Below, in pieces: positions 23,102 through 35,960 of a stretch of DNA of 64,000 bases. This DNA is from Mercurialis annua. Taxonomy: Eukaryota; Streptophyta; Magnoliopsida; Malpighiales; Euphorbiaceae. The notes under the pieces were generated by a model that searched no databases, was not told the DNA's origin, and saw only the letters and a list, made by a program, of their open reading frames with translations. The position numbers were made by a program, and so were the translations under genes. The first letter of the stretch is position 1; each line of letters opens with the position of its first letter. The stretch covers positions 6,202,501 to 6,266,500 of the forward strand of contig NC_065574.1 of assembly GCF_937616625.2 (NCBI RefSeq), read 5' to 3'.

Positions 23102-26100
23102 TCAGAATGAAGAAATTAATGGCTGTGTGAAACTTGACTCTGATATAAAGCTTACAGGCCGTAAACTAGGTTGACGATAAGCAGTACTGGCGTTCCCGTA
23201 GTTCACTTCCATTTCACCATTCTTTTGATCTAATTCATCATGATCAACAGCATCCTGATCATAAATCAGAAATGAAAAGGCATCAAAAAGAAAAATTTAA
23301 TCATTATTTGCCATCATAATTCCAATAAGTATAAAAAGTACTAATGTTATCTATCATACCTGGATGGAATAGTTTCTAAATGTGGGAAGAAAACGGGTCT
23401 TGCAATACTCATTGAAAGCTATAGTCATCAATAACAGAGGAATTGTAGCTATGGCCGCATATGGTTTTGACTTCAGCCCGAAAAGGCCAATCATAGTGAT
23501 TTGCATAAGGATGATTCCAACCACAATATAGTGATGAATATATGGCCAATATCGTCCGGACGTCTCATAAACAGTTTCATAAACATCTTTGATCTGCAAA
23601 TCAAAGTTTCTTGATAAGTTGACGAAACCGTCGTGTTCAAAATAGAAATAACCATACAAGAAAATCAGACCTGGTTGACATACACAATGTAGCCTAGACA
23701 GAAATAGCCAACAAGCAATGGAAGCAGGAGTGGTGAGACAACTGCATATACCATGCCGATGAGCATTGATAGGGCGACAGGAGGTATAATTCTATAGTAG
23801 GGTAGAGAATAGAGATAAGGATTTTCGTCTTTGATCCGCCCGCATGTATGTAGCATTACAGAATCCAATAAGAGCATTCCAGGCTGAAGAATCTCCAAAG
23901 AAAATCCTGATAGACCATCTGTCAAGATGTATGTCATAAAGAAATCAGCCTGAAATGCAAATAAATCAAGTCAATCTTGTAAGACAGAACTAGCTCATCT
24001 CATTTAGCATTACCTCGATTTATTTGTATAATATATTAAAAATTGCGTGGAAGATTATGTCAAAAGTAATTTCATGAAAAACTAGAAGATAATGTGTGAA
24101 TGATGCAAATCAAGAAAGATTTGAGATTACTTGGGCAGAGACAGAACCGGCTAGATGACTAGGAAAATATGTAGGATGAGATAAGTATTCTCCAATTTCG
24201 TCAAGTAAGGACCCCGATATCAAACTCAGAAAGAATACATTTCCCACTAAAAAATAGAAAACCATATTGCAAGCTTTGATCTCTGCCTTGCTCTTTGAAA
24301 TGGAACCACCTATATGAGCCATGCCAAGCATTGCGAAGGGGACAATATATATAAATCCTTTCAGAACAGCACTTGGAAGATAACCTGTCACAATTGAGCT
24401 TAATCCTCCTGGCCTATAACAAACCAATATGTTAGGCAAGTACACACCTTAAAAGGGTTCAAAATTCAAACAAATAACTCCACATACTGTTCTGTTCAAA
24501 TACAATATTACTATATTTAAAAAGTTCCAAGAGAAATGCAAAGCTAGTAACAAATGCAAGAAAGAACAACTGAATCTTCAAAAGCACTACATATTCTCGG
24601 TAGATTAAAAAAGGATATTACAGCAAGAGTCCTTACTTACATCAGCTCTATGGCCTTAGCTGGAGGGAACCATTTCTTTAATTTCTCGAATTTGGCTATT
24701 CCTTGAACAGCGGTGACTGGGATTGCAAAGAAAATTGTAAGGAGTGATGCTAAAACGACAACTCCGATTTTGTATAGTGGCAACAGTTTATAAGGTATCG
24801 CCAGACTTCTCCATGAGACATCTCTAGGTTCTGGAGCCATTTCGGTGATCCACAACAGTGGATGTGAGTGCTGCTGAGATTGGGCAGCTAGTGCAGCACC
24901 AGTTCGAGACTTAAAGGTGATAAAGGCCACAGGCAATTCCTATAAATTGACAAGAACTCAGTTTTTGCTTATCTAGCTTATCATCGATTATCCAAATGCA
25001 CTTTCAAGCAATACATATTTCAACTATAGTGGAGTTAGAAATGTATATGAATTCTCGCCCCCGAGTGTCTACATTATAGTTTCAAAGCTTAATGAAGTTA
25101 AGTCATGCAGCTTTAATCCGGATAATTTCATACGATAAAACCAACACATTTGACACTCATATCAATTATCCACAGAAAATACTTTACCTTTCCTTTCAGC
25201 ATATTTCTATCCTGTAATTGGAGAATATCATGATAGATCTCTTGAACTTTTTCCTCGAATACGGATATTTTAAGAGAATCATCTTGAGATGTGCCAACAA
25301 GTAAGGTTTCTTTGCCATGCTTCTTGACAGTGGACCTCCCTCGTAAGCCCTCAATCTTTTCTGTAAGATGTTTTGTCTGTTTCTGTATGTAAAATAATCA
25401 TAAGAAGAGGCACATCAAAAACAAAGAAGAACCATATGAATTATATCTACTCAAAGGTATATTAAGTGTTGGATTAGCATCTCGATACCAAATTCTAGAT
25501 CATTACAAATCTTACTAGCAGATTGTCAATTTCCTTTGTGTCATACAACATTTGATGAGAATGATAACTTGTCGGATGATACTTAGAGAAAAAATGATCG
25601 ACAGAGCACCCAAGAGCCTTGTGTTCAAGGCACAAAGGAATACGTCGAACAAGAACAGTGAACTGATCAGGTCGATGTCTTAAGTCCCGAATTCGTTGAA
25701 TTCTTTTAATGAAAATTTCATTATATTCCTGCAAATTTAATGACACAAAATTAAACAGGTCGTCGTCTCTTCTTCAACTTACAGTATACGCAGAATACTA
25801 CACATGTAAAATTAACAAGAAACCAGCAAATCGAAACTATAGATACATTATGGATTATTGATTATCCAAAACCTGACCTTGTACAGTAAATATAATCCAT
25901 AGAAAGATATAACCCACAAGCATGTAAAATGCACCCAAAGCCTACGAGTAGAGGAAGCTTAAATTAGGATAAACAAGAAAATAAGTGAAGACATGAAAAC
26001 ATATGAAGTCTGACCTGTCGGAACCTCTGAGAACATTGGATATAGTAAAAGAATCCAAAGTATGATTAACCTTCAATGGCTCATCCTGTCCACCATAATT

Positions 26101-26601
26101 AACTGGTAAAAGTATCACCAATCCAATAACCGAACAAACCCCAAAAAACTTAATCCTGCAACAGAAAAAAACACATTAACACAGCGGAGGACCAAGAATT
26201 TTTTTTATAAAGTGAGCAAGATTATACTGAAAGACATGCAAAGTTGACAAATTATAAATTTTAACACTATAAGCATATAAAACAAGAAATTCAAAATCAA
26301 ACATTTCACTAAAATACCCGAACTTAAAGAGTCTGATGATAACAAGCGCATCAACCCCGCCGATTTCAAGAATTTCATCTTCCGTAACACGAAAGGCGCG
26401 AGGAATCCAAGAAACTGAGGGGAGAAAGCGAGAGAGAGTGAAGGAGTGATGAAATGAAATGGGGTGCTTTGTAGAGAGACGACGAGAGTAGTAAATGAGA
26501 GCGTTTGATGGCTGTTTTTTCAAGATGGAAAAGAGTGAGAGCACTATCAAAGCTAGACCGAAGTTGATTACTGCAGATGCAAACAGGCTTTCTGGTTTCA
26601 T
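23102..26601 (-). CDS. CSC1/OSCA-like hyperosmolality- or mechano-gated calcium channel (HYP1 type)
   Basis: Membrane protein of 714 residues from ten exons: 26601-26318, 26155-26015, 25941-25878, 25728-25516, 25382-25188, 24939-24641, 24413-24131, 23949-23671, 23593-23360, 23254-23102; all GT-AG and in frame. Landmarks: a first membrane segment after MKPESLF with ILKKQPSNALIYYSRRLS, then GLVILLPVNYGG, a cytosolic RNA-recognition-like part (PDQFTVLVRRIPL), VAFITFKSRTGAALAAQ, and the pore-domain helices including SPLLLPLLVGYFCLGYIVY and TRFLPTFRNY. These match the DUF221/anoctamin-like OSCA family; the closest relative I recall is Arabidopsis HYP1. Start: first Met after an untranslated leader; an upstream in-frame Met at 26787 lacks family similarity. 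The 64-base exon 3 is easily missed and has a fossil copy at 16.8 kb. Confidence 0.92.
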
Positions 26602-28848
26602 TTTTTTGTTTGTTAACGTTAGCAGACTGAACGATGATCGAGAGAGAGACAGTGTGATGATGCAATGCAGTGAAGGAGGAGAGTAGAGAGCGCCAAGTAT
26701 GAGATACGTGGCGGGTTTATATGTTAGGAAGGAGAAATGGTAGGCGCCATTATTTCGGCTCTGTTCTACTGTGTATGGACTCAACAAGCTCGACCCCTCG
26801 AGCTTAACTTAGCCAGGCCCATTATTTTCAAAGTCCGCACATTCAAAAGGCAAAACCACAAAACTATTTATAAAAATTGTATTAATTTTTGAAAATGTAT
26901 TTAAAAATTTAAAATTAAATCTTTATGTAAAAATAAAAAATATTTACTTTCAATACTTCATTTTTACATAATTCCAAATAGATATAAGATACTTCAAATA
27001 TACAACTTTGATATTAATGAAATCTTTTGAATATAGAACACACAAAATTTTAAAATATAGATCAATTTTAGATTATTTTATACATTTTTCTTGAAAATGA
27101 GATATTTATGGATCCAAAAATGTATACATTATATTCGGTTTTCTAACAAAAATTAAATAGTTTTAAAAGAAAATAATAATTAAATTTAAATATAAATTTT
27201 AAATTCAATGTAAAAATACCCTTTTCAAGATTTTAAGGATTAAATATCTTAAATTATAAAATATATTATATTATAACCATTTGAACACATAAAATAACAT
27301 TTTAATATATAATAATATAATATAATACTTTTTTTAAAGAAAATTATTTATCTAGTCTGTTTTTCAGTTAAAGATAGAATTAAATTTTTAAAAGTTTATA
27401 AGAAAAATTTCAAACGACTATTTTTGATTTGTTATACAATTTTTAATGGACTTTGTAGTAAATATACAATTAAACATTCAAAAATATTTTTTTTATTTAT
27501 GATTTAAAATTTTAGAGTCGTTAATTTAAATTCATTTTCTATTTTCAATTTCCGCTGTAACAGTTGTTCAAATTAAAATAGAAAAAAGAATTAAAAAAAC
27601 TCTTCATATTGCTTAATATTATTTCAATATGTCCTTTGACCATAAAAAATTCCAAATAAAAAGAAAATATTTAATATTATTTATTACAATTTAAATAAAT
27701 TGCTATAAATGAAACTCAAAATTAAAAATAGACTCAAATTAATAATTCTAAAAGTTTATATAATAATATTTCAGATATATTTTGTCCACTTTAATGTAAT
27801 AATTATAAAAAAATTAGAACAATTAAAATTTAAATAAAATCATTTTAAAAAAATAGCATCGCATAGGGTAATTTGGTAAAAAAAATATTCCCTCCGTCCC
27901 AATAGAGTTGTCCACTTTGCTTTTATCACACAGTTTAAGAAAAACAATTATTGTTTATAGATTTTGTAAAAAATTCTTATTTTTCTTGTCATACCCTTAT
28001 TTAATATAGGGTCACTTTTAATTTACTCATTAATGGATTTTAAATATGGATAATATAGGAAAATTAAGTGTAAAATTAATTACTTTTTAAAAGTGGATAA
28101 AAATTTTGGGACAATTTTTTTTTCAAAGTGGACAACTCTATTGGGACGGAGGGATTACGTGTTTTTAATTTTCATTAGCAGCCATACATGTCCGGCGAAC
28201 CAGCCGGATTGGGGTAATTATTTCTCTGTTCTCACAGATAATTGAACCAAATGGCTTCATCTCAAAGCCAGAAACTTTGGTGTTCATTTGAATGTTCAAT
28301 CAACCCAATTACAAATCTTCAAAATTCTAAGTCTTTACTATTCAAAGACCAACCTTCCACATAAAAATGCAAGAATCATGGAGTAAAAACCTCCATTTCT
28401 TGACTCAGTCTCCTCCTCATTAAATATAACCCAAGAAAATGAATGAAAACGAATTGTTATGATCACCACACTAAGTCATAGCAGCCGACTCATGACAATG
28501 ACCCACAACATAATATGTCCTCCTTTCACATACCTCCATAAGCAAACCTCCAAATTCACATCCACCAGTATAAATCCGTTACATGTTTTTTCAGATGAGT
28601 AAATAGACCGAGTTGAATCCAACAGTAACTCAGTCTTTCAAGTCTTCGCCTTTGTTTCTTTCTTTTTGTGGGCTATCTTAAACTTGTAAATCCCGTCCAA
28701 CAAAGAATTTTGTACATAAATTAATCTTCTTTTTTTATGTTGGTTTTCATTTTGTCAGTCGTTAAGTCAATCAAGAAATAATTTTATTTCATCTTCTGCA
28801 AAAGATTGTATATTTTGATTGATATTGAATTCTTTACATGATCAAAAA
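26602..28848. other. Divergent intergenic region between CSC1-like and ARM-repeat genes
   Basis: The CSC1 side carries a GGCCCA (TGGGCC) element near 26816. The middle is AT-rich low complexity with a Stowaway-like MITE at 27888-28155. The ARM-gene side contains its probable leader. No coding region seen. Confidence 0.6.
27888..28155. mobile_element. Stowaway-like MITE (Tc1/mariner)
   Basis: Terminal inverted repeats ttccctccgtcccaatagag then ttgtccacttt face aaagtggacaactctattgg then gacggagggat. TA dinucleotides flank both ends. The CTCCCTCCGTCCC motif and TA target are diagnostic of Stowaway elements. About 268 bases, non-coding. A decayed end of a similar element may lie at 57880-57905. 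Confidence 0.88.
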
Positions 28849-31646
28849 ATGCAGACATGTGACAGCAGAAGCTTCTCTGAGCTTGTAACTCAACTACAAG
28901 CTTCAGCAGAAGAAGTAGCATCACTTGCTGAGAATTCGGAATTCGATAAGGAAATTCTTGCTGAATTTGCTGGTTTACTTGATAAGTTTACACCGATTCT
29001 GACCGAGTTAAAGGACAATGATAAGATCATGGACGGCCCACCTGTTAGAAAAGCAGTTGAGTCGCTTGAAAACGAGTTTAAGCGAGTCAAGGACTTGATT
29101 AAAAGCTCGAGTTCAAGTACGAGATCACACAGTAAGCAAATGGAGGATTTGACTCAAGATCTTGGAAGATCTTTAGGCCTTATTCTGTTTGCAGGTATTA
29201 ATGTTTCTTCAGAATTTAAAGAAAAAGTTGCTGTATTACATAAAGAATTGATGAATGCTAAGTTTAATACTAGTTTAAGTTCGAGTCCTAGTCCTTGCGC
29301 GAATTTGAGTTCTATATTGAGTCAAGAATCGGATTTTGGGAGTGAATTCGGGTTTGTGGGAGAAATCGAGGAGGAAAGTATTACTTTAAGTACTGAAGAT
29401 GTAGTGTTGCAAATTAAGTATGGTAATGATGAAGAGCTCATGCTTGCGATTCTTGGATTACGCGATTTTGTTATGGATCAAACGGTTGATAAAGAATGGA
29501 TTAGTGATGAAGGAGTGATTCCAATATTGTTTAATAGGCTAAGTTCAAGCAAGTCTAACAGCCGGTGGCGCATCGTTCAAATTCTGAGGATTATTGCTTC
29601 TGATAACAGTGAAATGAAGGTGAGCCACATGAGAATTGATTGATTATTGTTATTGGCATAATGTGAAAATTTTACTTAACTACACTCCGTTGTTGGCTCT
29701 GTCTACGGATGATGTGCAAAGTTGTTATTTATCTTACATGTTATTGTGGTAGTCTGCAGGAACAGATGGTAGATGTTGAGTTTTTAAAGCTATTGGTGAG
29801 ATCATTGACTCGAGAAGTGGACGAAAGGAGGGAAGCTGTAGGACTTCTGTTGGAACTCTCGGAGGTTTCAGCAGCTCGTCGGAGAATTGGACGAATTCAA
29901 GGCTGTATTGTAATGCTAGTCACAATGCTTAATGATGATGACTCAATTGCTTCTCATGATGCTGAGAAGTTGTTAAATGAGTTGTCGAGTAATACTCAAA
30001 ATGCACTTCATATGGCTGAGGCTGCTTACTTTAAGCCTTTAGTGCATTGCCTAAAGCAAGGTAATCTAGTTTCAGTACTGCATATTAGCTTAAATATTAG
30101 CCTATGAATATCAAATATTGAAGATATAAATGCCAGAAATTTGTCACACTTTGAAGAACCAATCTTTCTAAATGTAGAAATTTCGTTTGCAGGCTCTGAT
30201 ATGAATAAGATCCTCATGGCAACCGCAATATCAAGAATGGAGCTCACAGATCAACGAAGAGCTTCGTTAGGCGAAGATGGGGCAGTTGAACCTCTTGTCA
30301 AGATGTTTAAAGCCGGAAAGCTTGAATCCAAGTTATCTGCTTTAAATGCATTGCACAATTTATCAAACTTGACGGAGAACATACAGCGTTTAATCAGTTC
30401 AGGCATCGTAGTTCCCCTGCTTCAGCTACTATTTTCTGTCACATCTGTGCTTATGACTCTTCGGGAGCCAGCATCAGCAATACTTGCGAGGATTGCTCAG
30501 TCAGAATCTTTTCTAGTGAATCATGATGTGGCACAGCAGATGCTCTCACTTTTGAATCTATGCTGTCCAGTAATTCAATGTCATCTCTTGGAAGCACTCA
30601 ATAACATTGCTTCACAGTCTAGAGCAACCAAAGTAAGAAAAAAAATGAAAGAAAATGGCGCGGTACAACTTCTCGTGCCATTTTTGACAGAAAATAATGT
30701 GAAAAACAGAACTGCTACCTTGAAATTGATTTATACTCTTTCCAAAGATTCACCAGAAGAGTTAATGGAACAACTTGGAGACTCATATCTTATTAAAATT
30801 GTCAATATTGTCGCTTCATCAACATCCGAGAGTGAAAAAGCTGTTGCGATTGGCATACTTAGCAATCTTCCGATTAGCAACAAGAAAGCGTCGGATATTC
30901 TGAATAAATGCCACTTGCTGCCTGTTTTGATTTCAATAATGAGTTCAAGTACGCAGGATTCAACAGAAACGACAAGCTGGCTAATGGAACGCATAGCTGA
31001 CATGTTTGTTCGATTCACAGTTCCTTCTGATAAGAAACTGCAGCTTCATTCTGCAGAATTAGGAGTCATACCTTTGCTTGTGAAGTTGCTATCAACTGGG
31101 TCATTGGGTGCCAAATATAGAGCTGCAATCTCACTAGCTCAACTATCGCAGAATTCGCTAGCGCTACGAAAATCCAGAAACTCGAGATGGATGTGTATGC
31201 CTTCTTCGGGCGATTCACTTTGCGAAGTTCATGACGGGTATTGCATTGTTAAAACCACATTCTGTTTGGCCAAAGCCGGTGCTGTCACTCCTCTGATCAA
31301 ACTACTGAAAGGCGACGAAAGGGAAGCTGACGAAGCAGTTCTCGGTGCACTTTCGACTCTTTTGCAAGACGAAATATGGGAGAACGGGTGCAACTACTTA
31401 GCTAAAATGTCAATTCTTAAAGGGCTAATAAAAGTGTTGGAATCAGGAAATGTAAAAGCTCAAGAAAAAGCATTGTGGATACTGGAGAGAATGTTTAGAA
31501 TTGAGGAACATAAAACAAAATACGGCGGGTTGGCTCAGGCAGTGCTGATTGATCTTGCACAAACTGGTGATCCGAGACTTAAATCAGCAGTTGGTAAGGT
31601 TTTGGCACAGTTAGAGCTGTTGCAAGATCAATCCAGTTACTTTTGA
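28849..31646 (+). CDS. UND/ARM-repeat protein related to PUB43/44 (SAUL1), lacking a U-box
   Basis: A predicted protein of 841 residues from exons 28849-29619, 29760-30060 and 30193-31646 (2526 nt, in frame). The N-terminal 140 residues are helical with VRKAVESLENEFKRVKDLI and DLTQDLGRSLGLILFA, as in the N-terminal domain of SAUL1-type U-box ligases. The rest is armadillo repeats, ending with the Cys-containing insert (SRWMCMPSSGDSLCEVHDGY, then FCLAKAGAVTPLIKLL) seen in PUB43/44. Between them, where a U-box (CPI...M.DPV, about 70 residues) would be expected, there is only a serine-rich linker. It is thus unlikely to be a ubiquitin ligase on its own. Start: first ATG after an in-frame TGA at 28816. 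Confidence 0.88.
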
Positions 31647-32040
31647 CACAAGTTAAGAACCCTTGTGCATAAGATTTTCCTTCATATACATAATATAAAT
31701 ATACGATTGTTGGTGTATACTTGAACAGTTTGAGTTTTCTTTTTGTTGTTTGAGTTATAATTTTTTGTTTTGCAGATATATCAATGAAATTGTATGTTCA
31801 TTGTAAAGAAAAAATTTGCTTGATATAGAAAAGAGTTATTTGCATATTAAGCCATAACCTTTCCTATTTGTAACGATTTAAGGGTTGTTTTCATATTAAA
31901 AAAACATTGTATCGTATATTTTATTCTTTCAATTGTTGGCGTTGTGTAACTTATAGTCATTTTTCACACAATATTAAGCAACAAAATGTGTACTAAAACG
32001 ACGCCGTTTTGCATAATACGACATTAAAAATAGGAATCAT

Positions 32041-32521
32041 GCTAGGCTAAGAAGCACGGAAACTTCGACAAAGTTGCGTTTTCCGTTTCGGAAACGTTTC
32101 GGAAACCGGAAACTCTTGGACACCCATACGAAACGTTTCGGGCCGTTTCCGTAAATAATAAAAATTAAAAATTTGTAAAAAAAATAAAATTATTACCCAC
32201 AAATAAAAAAATCTAACTAGTTACCTATAAATTTTACATTCGCATTGCCCACAATACATCAAATATACTTATTTGTATTGAATTATATTATATTTTTTTA
32301 TATATTTATAAAATTTTAAATATTCAGTATATTAAAATGAATTATTTTATTAATTATCATAAATATTTAGATAATATTTTTATAAATATATCCCTACATT
32401 TTTGTTATTTACACGTTTTCCCCACGTTTCGTGTCCTTCATTTTGAAAAATTTTCGTTTCCCCGTGTCCGTTTCGTATCGTTTCCGTTTCCCGTTTCCGT
32501 TTCCGTGCTACCTAGGCTAGG
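32041..32521. mobile_element. Inverted-repeat element rich in gtttccgtttc motifs
   Basis: The left end reads gctaggctaagaagcacgga then aac. The right end on the other strand reads ctagcctaggtagcacggaa then ac. Both arms consist largely of repeated gaaacggaaac/gaaacgtttcgg words. Non-coding, about 480 bases. Probable non-autonomous DNA transposon; the repeat in annexin D8 intron 2 shares its tagcacgg end. Confidence 0.6.
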
Positions 32522-33052
32522 ATAGTTAAACCTTGTACTTAAATTGCTATAAACGGAAAAGATTGGGATTTAATATGCAATAAACCTAATAAAAATACTA
32601 TCAGAATTATATTTGATGTTATTATTTCTTGATTTATACAATCCATAGAGCAGTTATATTTTATTAAAATTTTATAAAGGTGCTTAAAATAAAAATGAGA
32701 TGGGAAAATTAAAATGGTTAGCTAGACAAAGTTATATTATTAAATTCACATTAATAGAAATAATTTAAATTTATAAAATGGACTATAATTCACCATATGT
32801 TCTATGTAGGTCCGTTCATGACAGAACGACAGTCTGTAAATATTTATCTATATCTCTATACTCATTGGACATTGTTAATCGATCTTTTTGTCGCATCTAA
32901 CAAATGATTTTTCCTCCAAAAACAAATGATTTTAGTATTAGCCTTTAATATTAATTTTTTTCATAAATTCAATTATTGATCTATGAGAAGATAAATTAAC
33001 ATTTCCCCCCCTAAAGAAATCATATACTGTATCAAACTATGATGCCTTAAAT

Positions 33053-33178
33053 TGGGCCAATTTCGTGGATCTATACAGAAGCCCAAGAAGCCAATAGGCC
33101 CACTCCTGAAAAATACGTCGTCGTTTAACAAGAAATCTTTCTCCTCTCTATCTTCTCCCTTCTGTTCTAAAACCCTAG
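33053..33178 (+). promoter_or_regulatory. IMP4 promoter: two site II (TGGGCC) elements and a telo-box
   Basis: TGGGCC lies at 33053-33058, GGCCCA at 33097-33102, and aaaccctag (telo-box AAACCCTA) at 33170-33178, about 40 bases before the IMP4 start. In plants this combination is characteristic of ribosome-biogenesis and translation genes expressed in dividing cells, which fits the product. Confidence 0.65.
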
Positions 33179-33217
33179 CAGAATCCTCAGTGTCTGTTCC
33201 ATTAAAGCAGTTGAAAA

Positions 33218-35960
33218 ATGATTCGCAGAAATATCCGATTGAGAAGGGAATATTTATACAGAAAAAGCTTAGAAGGCAAAGAAAGAGAACTCTACGACAA
33301 GAAACGCAAAATTAAAGAAGCTTTAGCTGGTAAACCCTAGAAATCCTTTTTCAATCTTCAATTTCAATAATTTGGTCGTGTCTCCTGTTTTATGTATTTC
33401 ATGCGTGTTTTTGTTAATTAACAGAGGGAAAGCCTATTCCTACTGAGCTTAGAAACGAAGAGGCTACTCTTCGCCAGGAAATTGACCTCGAAGATGAAAA
33501 CACCGCCGGTATGTTCTATTCTCAGTTGCTTTTTATCTTTCAAGACGGAATAATTATACAACGCAGCCTACGTCATTCGTGCAACAAATCGTTTGCAATG
33601 TTGGGATATTTAGTGATCACCAATAATTGAATCTTACGCTACCGCAAACACTGATTCGTTTGTTCTAGTTGTAAAAATGACCTGACACATCGTTGCGTGA
33701 AATAAACACTCTTGCAAGACTTGAAAAATGTTAGGGATTGAATTGATTGTTAGTGATGATTGTTTTTCCTTTTTTTTTGTATGTTTTCAGTTCCAAAGAC
33801 TCATATTGATGATGAGTATGCAAAAGCTACTGAACAAGATCCTAAAATTTTGCTTACTACTTCTCGCAATCCAAGTGCCCCTCTTACTCAATTTGTAAAG
33901 GTGGGTCTTCAAATCATTTATTTTTCATTTTCTTGCCGTCTTATTTTCATCTCATCTGATTGCTGTTAATTGCCTTGGCTTTGTAGGAATTGAAAATTGT
34001 CTTCCCCAACGCTGTCAGAATCAATCGTGGTGGTCAGGTTGGTCCTTTTTTTCTTCCTCGACTAGTTTACAGATTCAGATAATTGCAGGGGAGTGCAGTG
34101 GATATCTTGAGCTGTTTTGCTTCTGAAATAAATTTGTGTTTTTGCCTTTCCAAAGTAAAAGAATTACTGAATATTTTTCTTCTTCGCAGGTTATTTCTGA
34201 AATAATTGAAAGTTGTCGTACGCAAGCTTATACAGATGTTATTTTGGTTCATGAGCATCGTGGTGTGCCTGATGGTTTAATTATAAGCCATCTGCCTTTT
34301 GGTCCAACTGCTTATTTTGGATTGCTCAATGTGGTAAGTATACCAGTGGCTATTGTGGTTTTCAGCACTTCATTAGTTTGTTTGTTCGATATGTTAATTT
34401 GCTGATCAAGAGTTCAATTATAGGTAACTAGACATGACATTAAAGACAAGAAAGCCATCGGAACTATGCCTGAGGCCTATCCACATTTAATTCTTAACAA
34501 TTTTAAAACCAAGGTATTTACTTCCAATCTCTAAATGTTTGTCTTATGTTGTATATGAAATTCATGCCGCTTCATATTGTACCGCTTGTTTATTACCTTT
34601 CGCAGCAATTTATTGATATTGTGTTTTGTGGATTTTTTTGGTTAAATTTTAAAGCTAGGGGAAAGGACAGCCAACATTCTGAAGCATCTCTTCCCAATGC
34701 CAAAGATAGATAGTAAACGCATCATTACTTTTGCAAATCAGTCTGACTATATCTCCTTCAGGTTGATTGACACTCTAATTCCTTAAGGATACATTTGTTT
34801 GTTATGATTCAACAAAACGTACCTTTTGCAGCATTTCACGAGTGATGATTTAATGTATGCAACTTGTATGAGTTTTTGTTTGAGAGGGGGGAATGGGTAT
34901 GTCTATATCGCTGTGTCATACTTTTAAAAAAATTCTCCGTTCTTTCAAATATCTAATATTTAACTTTAAATTTGTAATAAATATTTGTTAGTTGCTTAAG
35001 AAAATGGTCAAATGTGCTGCTCAATGTTACAGTTGAGTAAATTTATTGATGTAAAAGCATGTTTGGTCTTTAAATGCCAATTTACTAATGTAAAATTTCA
35101 TATTTACTAAAATTTGTTTTAAGCATATCATTTCATTTTCTTCTTAGCCAGTGTAGATCATGGACATAAACCAGTCATTTTGAACTAAAATTCTTTCTTT
35201 ATTTGAAATCCTGGAGACCTTCAAATCAGATGGATGTGGACCCTAAACTCACTTGATGATCATTTGTAATATGCAGGCATCATATCTATGACAAGAAAGG
35301 TGGTCCCAAATCTGTTGAACTCAAGGAGATTGGTCCAAGGTTTGAAATGAGGCTTTATCAGGTAATTATAGCATCATCAGATCGAATCTTTAGCACATTT
35401 GTCCTGCCAAAGTTACAGCCTTTTGATTCCCACTAGTTACTGCAATTCTTGATATAAATAAAAAAATTTCTGGTCATTTCAGTAGAGCTCATTTGATAGT
35501 TTTCACTAATGTGGCTTTAATTTGTTGAGTTTACATTTTAATAATAAAGTCTGGCATTAGCGGCAATAGTTTTATCCCTAGTCAGTTCTTTTGGTGGCTG
35601 CTATCTGAAAAATAAGCTCAAATGCTTTTTAATAAAAGTACATAATATCAAGTAATCTGGATAGAGAATATGTTGGTGGTCAACATTCTTTTGGTACCAC
35701 GGGTTGTTACGACTGTGACCTATACTTTTATTTGTCTATCTACATTTTTCTTTGAAAAATATACACTTCTGCATATGTTAACGCAATTTGGTTGGTTTTG
35801 CCGGACAATTTATGCCTTTAAGCTGTTTGTTTGCATTGACATTGTGCTCCTGTTATGCCAGATAAAATTGGGAACTATGGAACAGAGTGAAGCACAGAAC
35901 GAGTGGGTTATTAGACCATACATGAACACGTCCAAGAAACGCAAGTTTATTGGAGATTAA
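33218..35960 (+). CDS. IMP4: IMP4, U3 snoRNP Brix-domain protein
   Basis: A 293-residue protein from nine exons: 33218-33329, 33425-33508, 33791-33900, 33987-34037, 34190-34333, 34424-34513, 34655-34761, 35277-35361 and 35862-35960 (882 nt, all GT-AG). The basic N terminus [19 protein letters not shown] is followed by the Brix domain (about residues 80-270) with [38 protein letters not shown] and [13 protein letters not shown]. Length and order match eukaryotic IMP4. Role by family: part of the MPP10-IMP3-IMP4 complex of the U3 small nucleolar particle, needed for 18S rRNA processing in the nucleolus. Intron 2 holds a MITE. Confidence 0.95.
33553..33705. mobile_element. MITE (cgttgc-TIR family) in IMP4 intron 2
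   Basis: The left end tacaacgcagcctacgtcat then tcgtgcaacaaatc faces, on the other strand, cacgcaacgatgtgtcaggt then catttttacaact. Same family as 16931-17096 and 38463-38632; this copy is the most diverged. Confidence 0.6.

Larger units (their letters stand above)
31647..33217. other. Intergenic region between ARM-repeat gene and IMP4
   Basis: Holds the ARM gene 3' flank, the inverted-repeat element at 32041-32521, AT-rich DNA and the IMP4 promoter with TGGGCC and telo-box motifs. An ACGACGCCGTTTT stretch near 31998 stands out from the AT background. Confidence 0.6.

Noticed and set aside
26060..26071. Donor site at GAAG|GTTAATC as end of CSC1-like exon 2
   Set aside because: Reading on gives LDSFTISNVLRGSDR, which is conserved in the family; the true donor is at 26014.
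26602..26787. Longer N terminus for the CSC1-like protein from an upstream in-frame Met at 26787
   Set aside because: The extra 62 residues have no family similarity; OSCA proteins start just before the first membrane segment, matching the Met at 26601.
35670..35960. Separate 96-codon protein at the end of IMP4
   Set aside because: Only its last 33 codons are real: they are IMP4 exon 9; the rest is the preceding intron.
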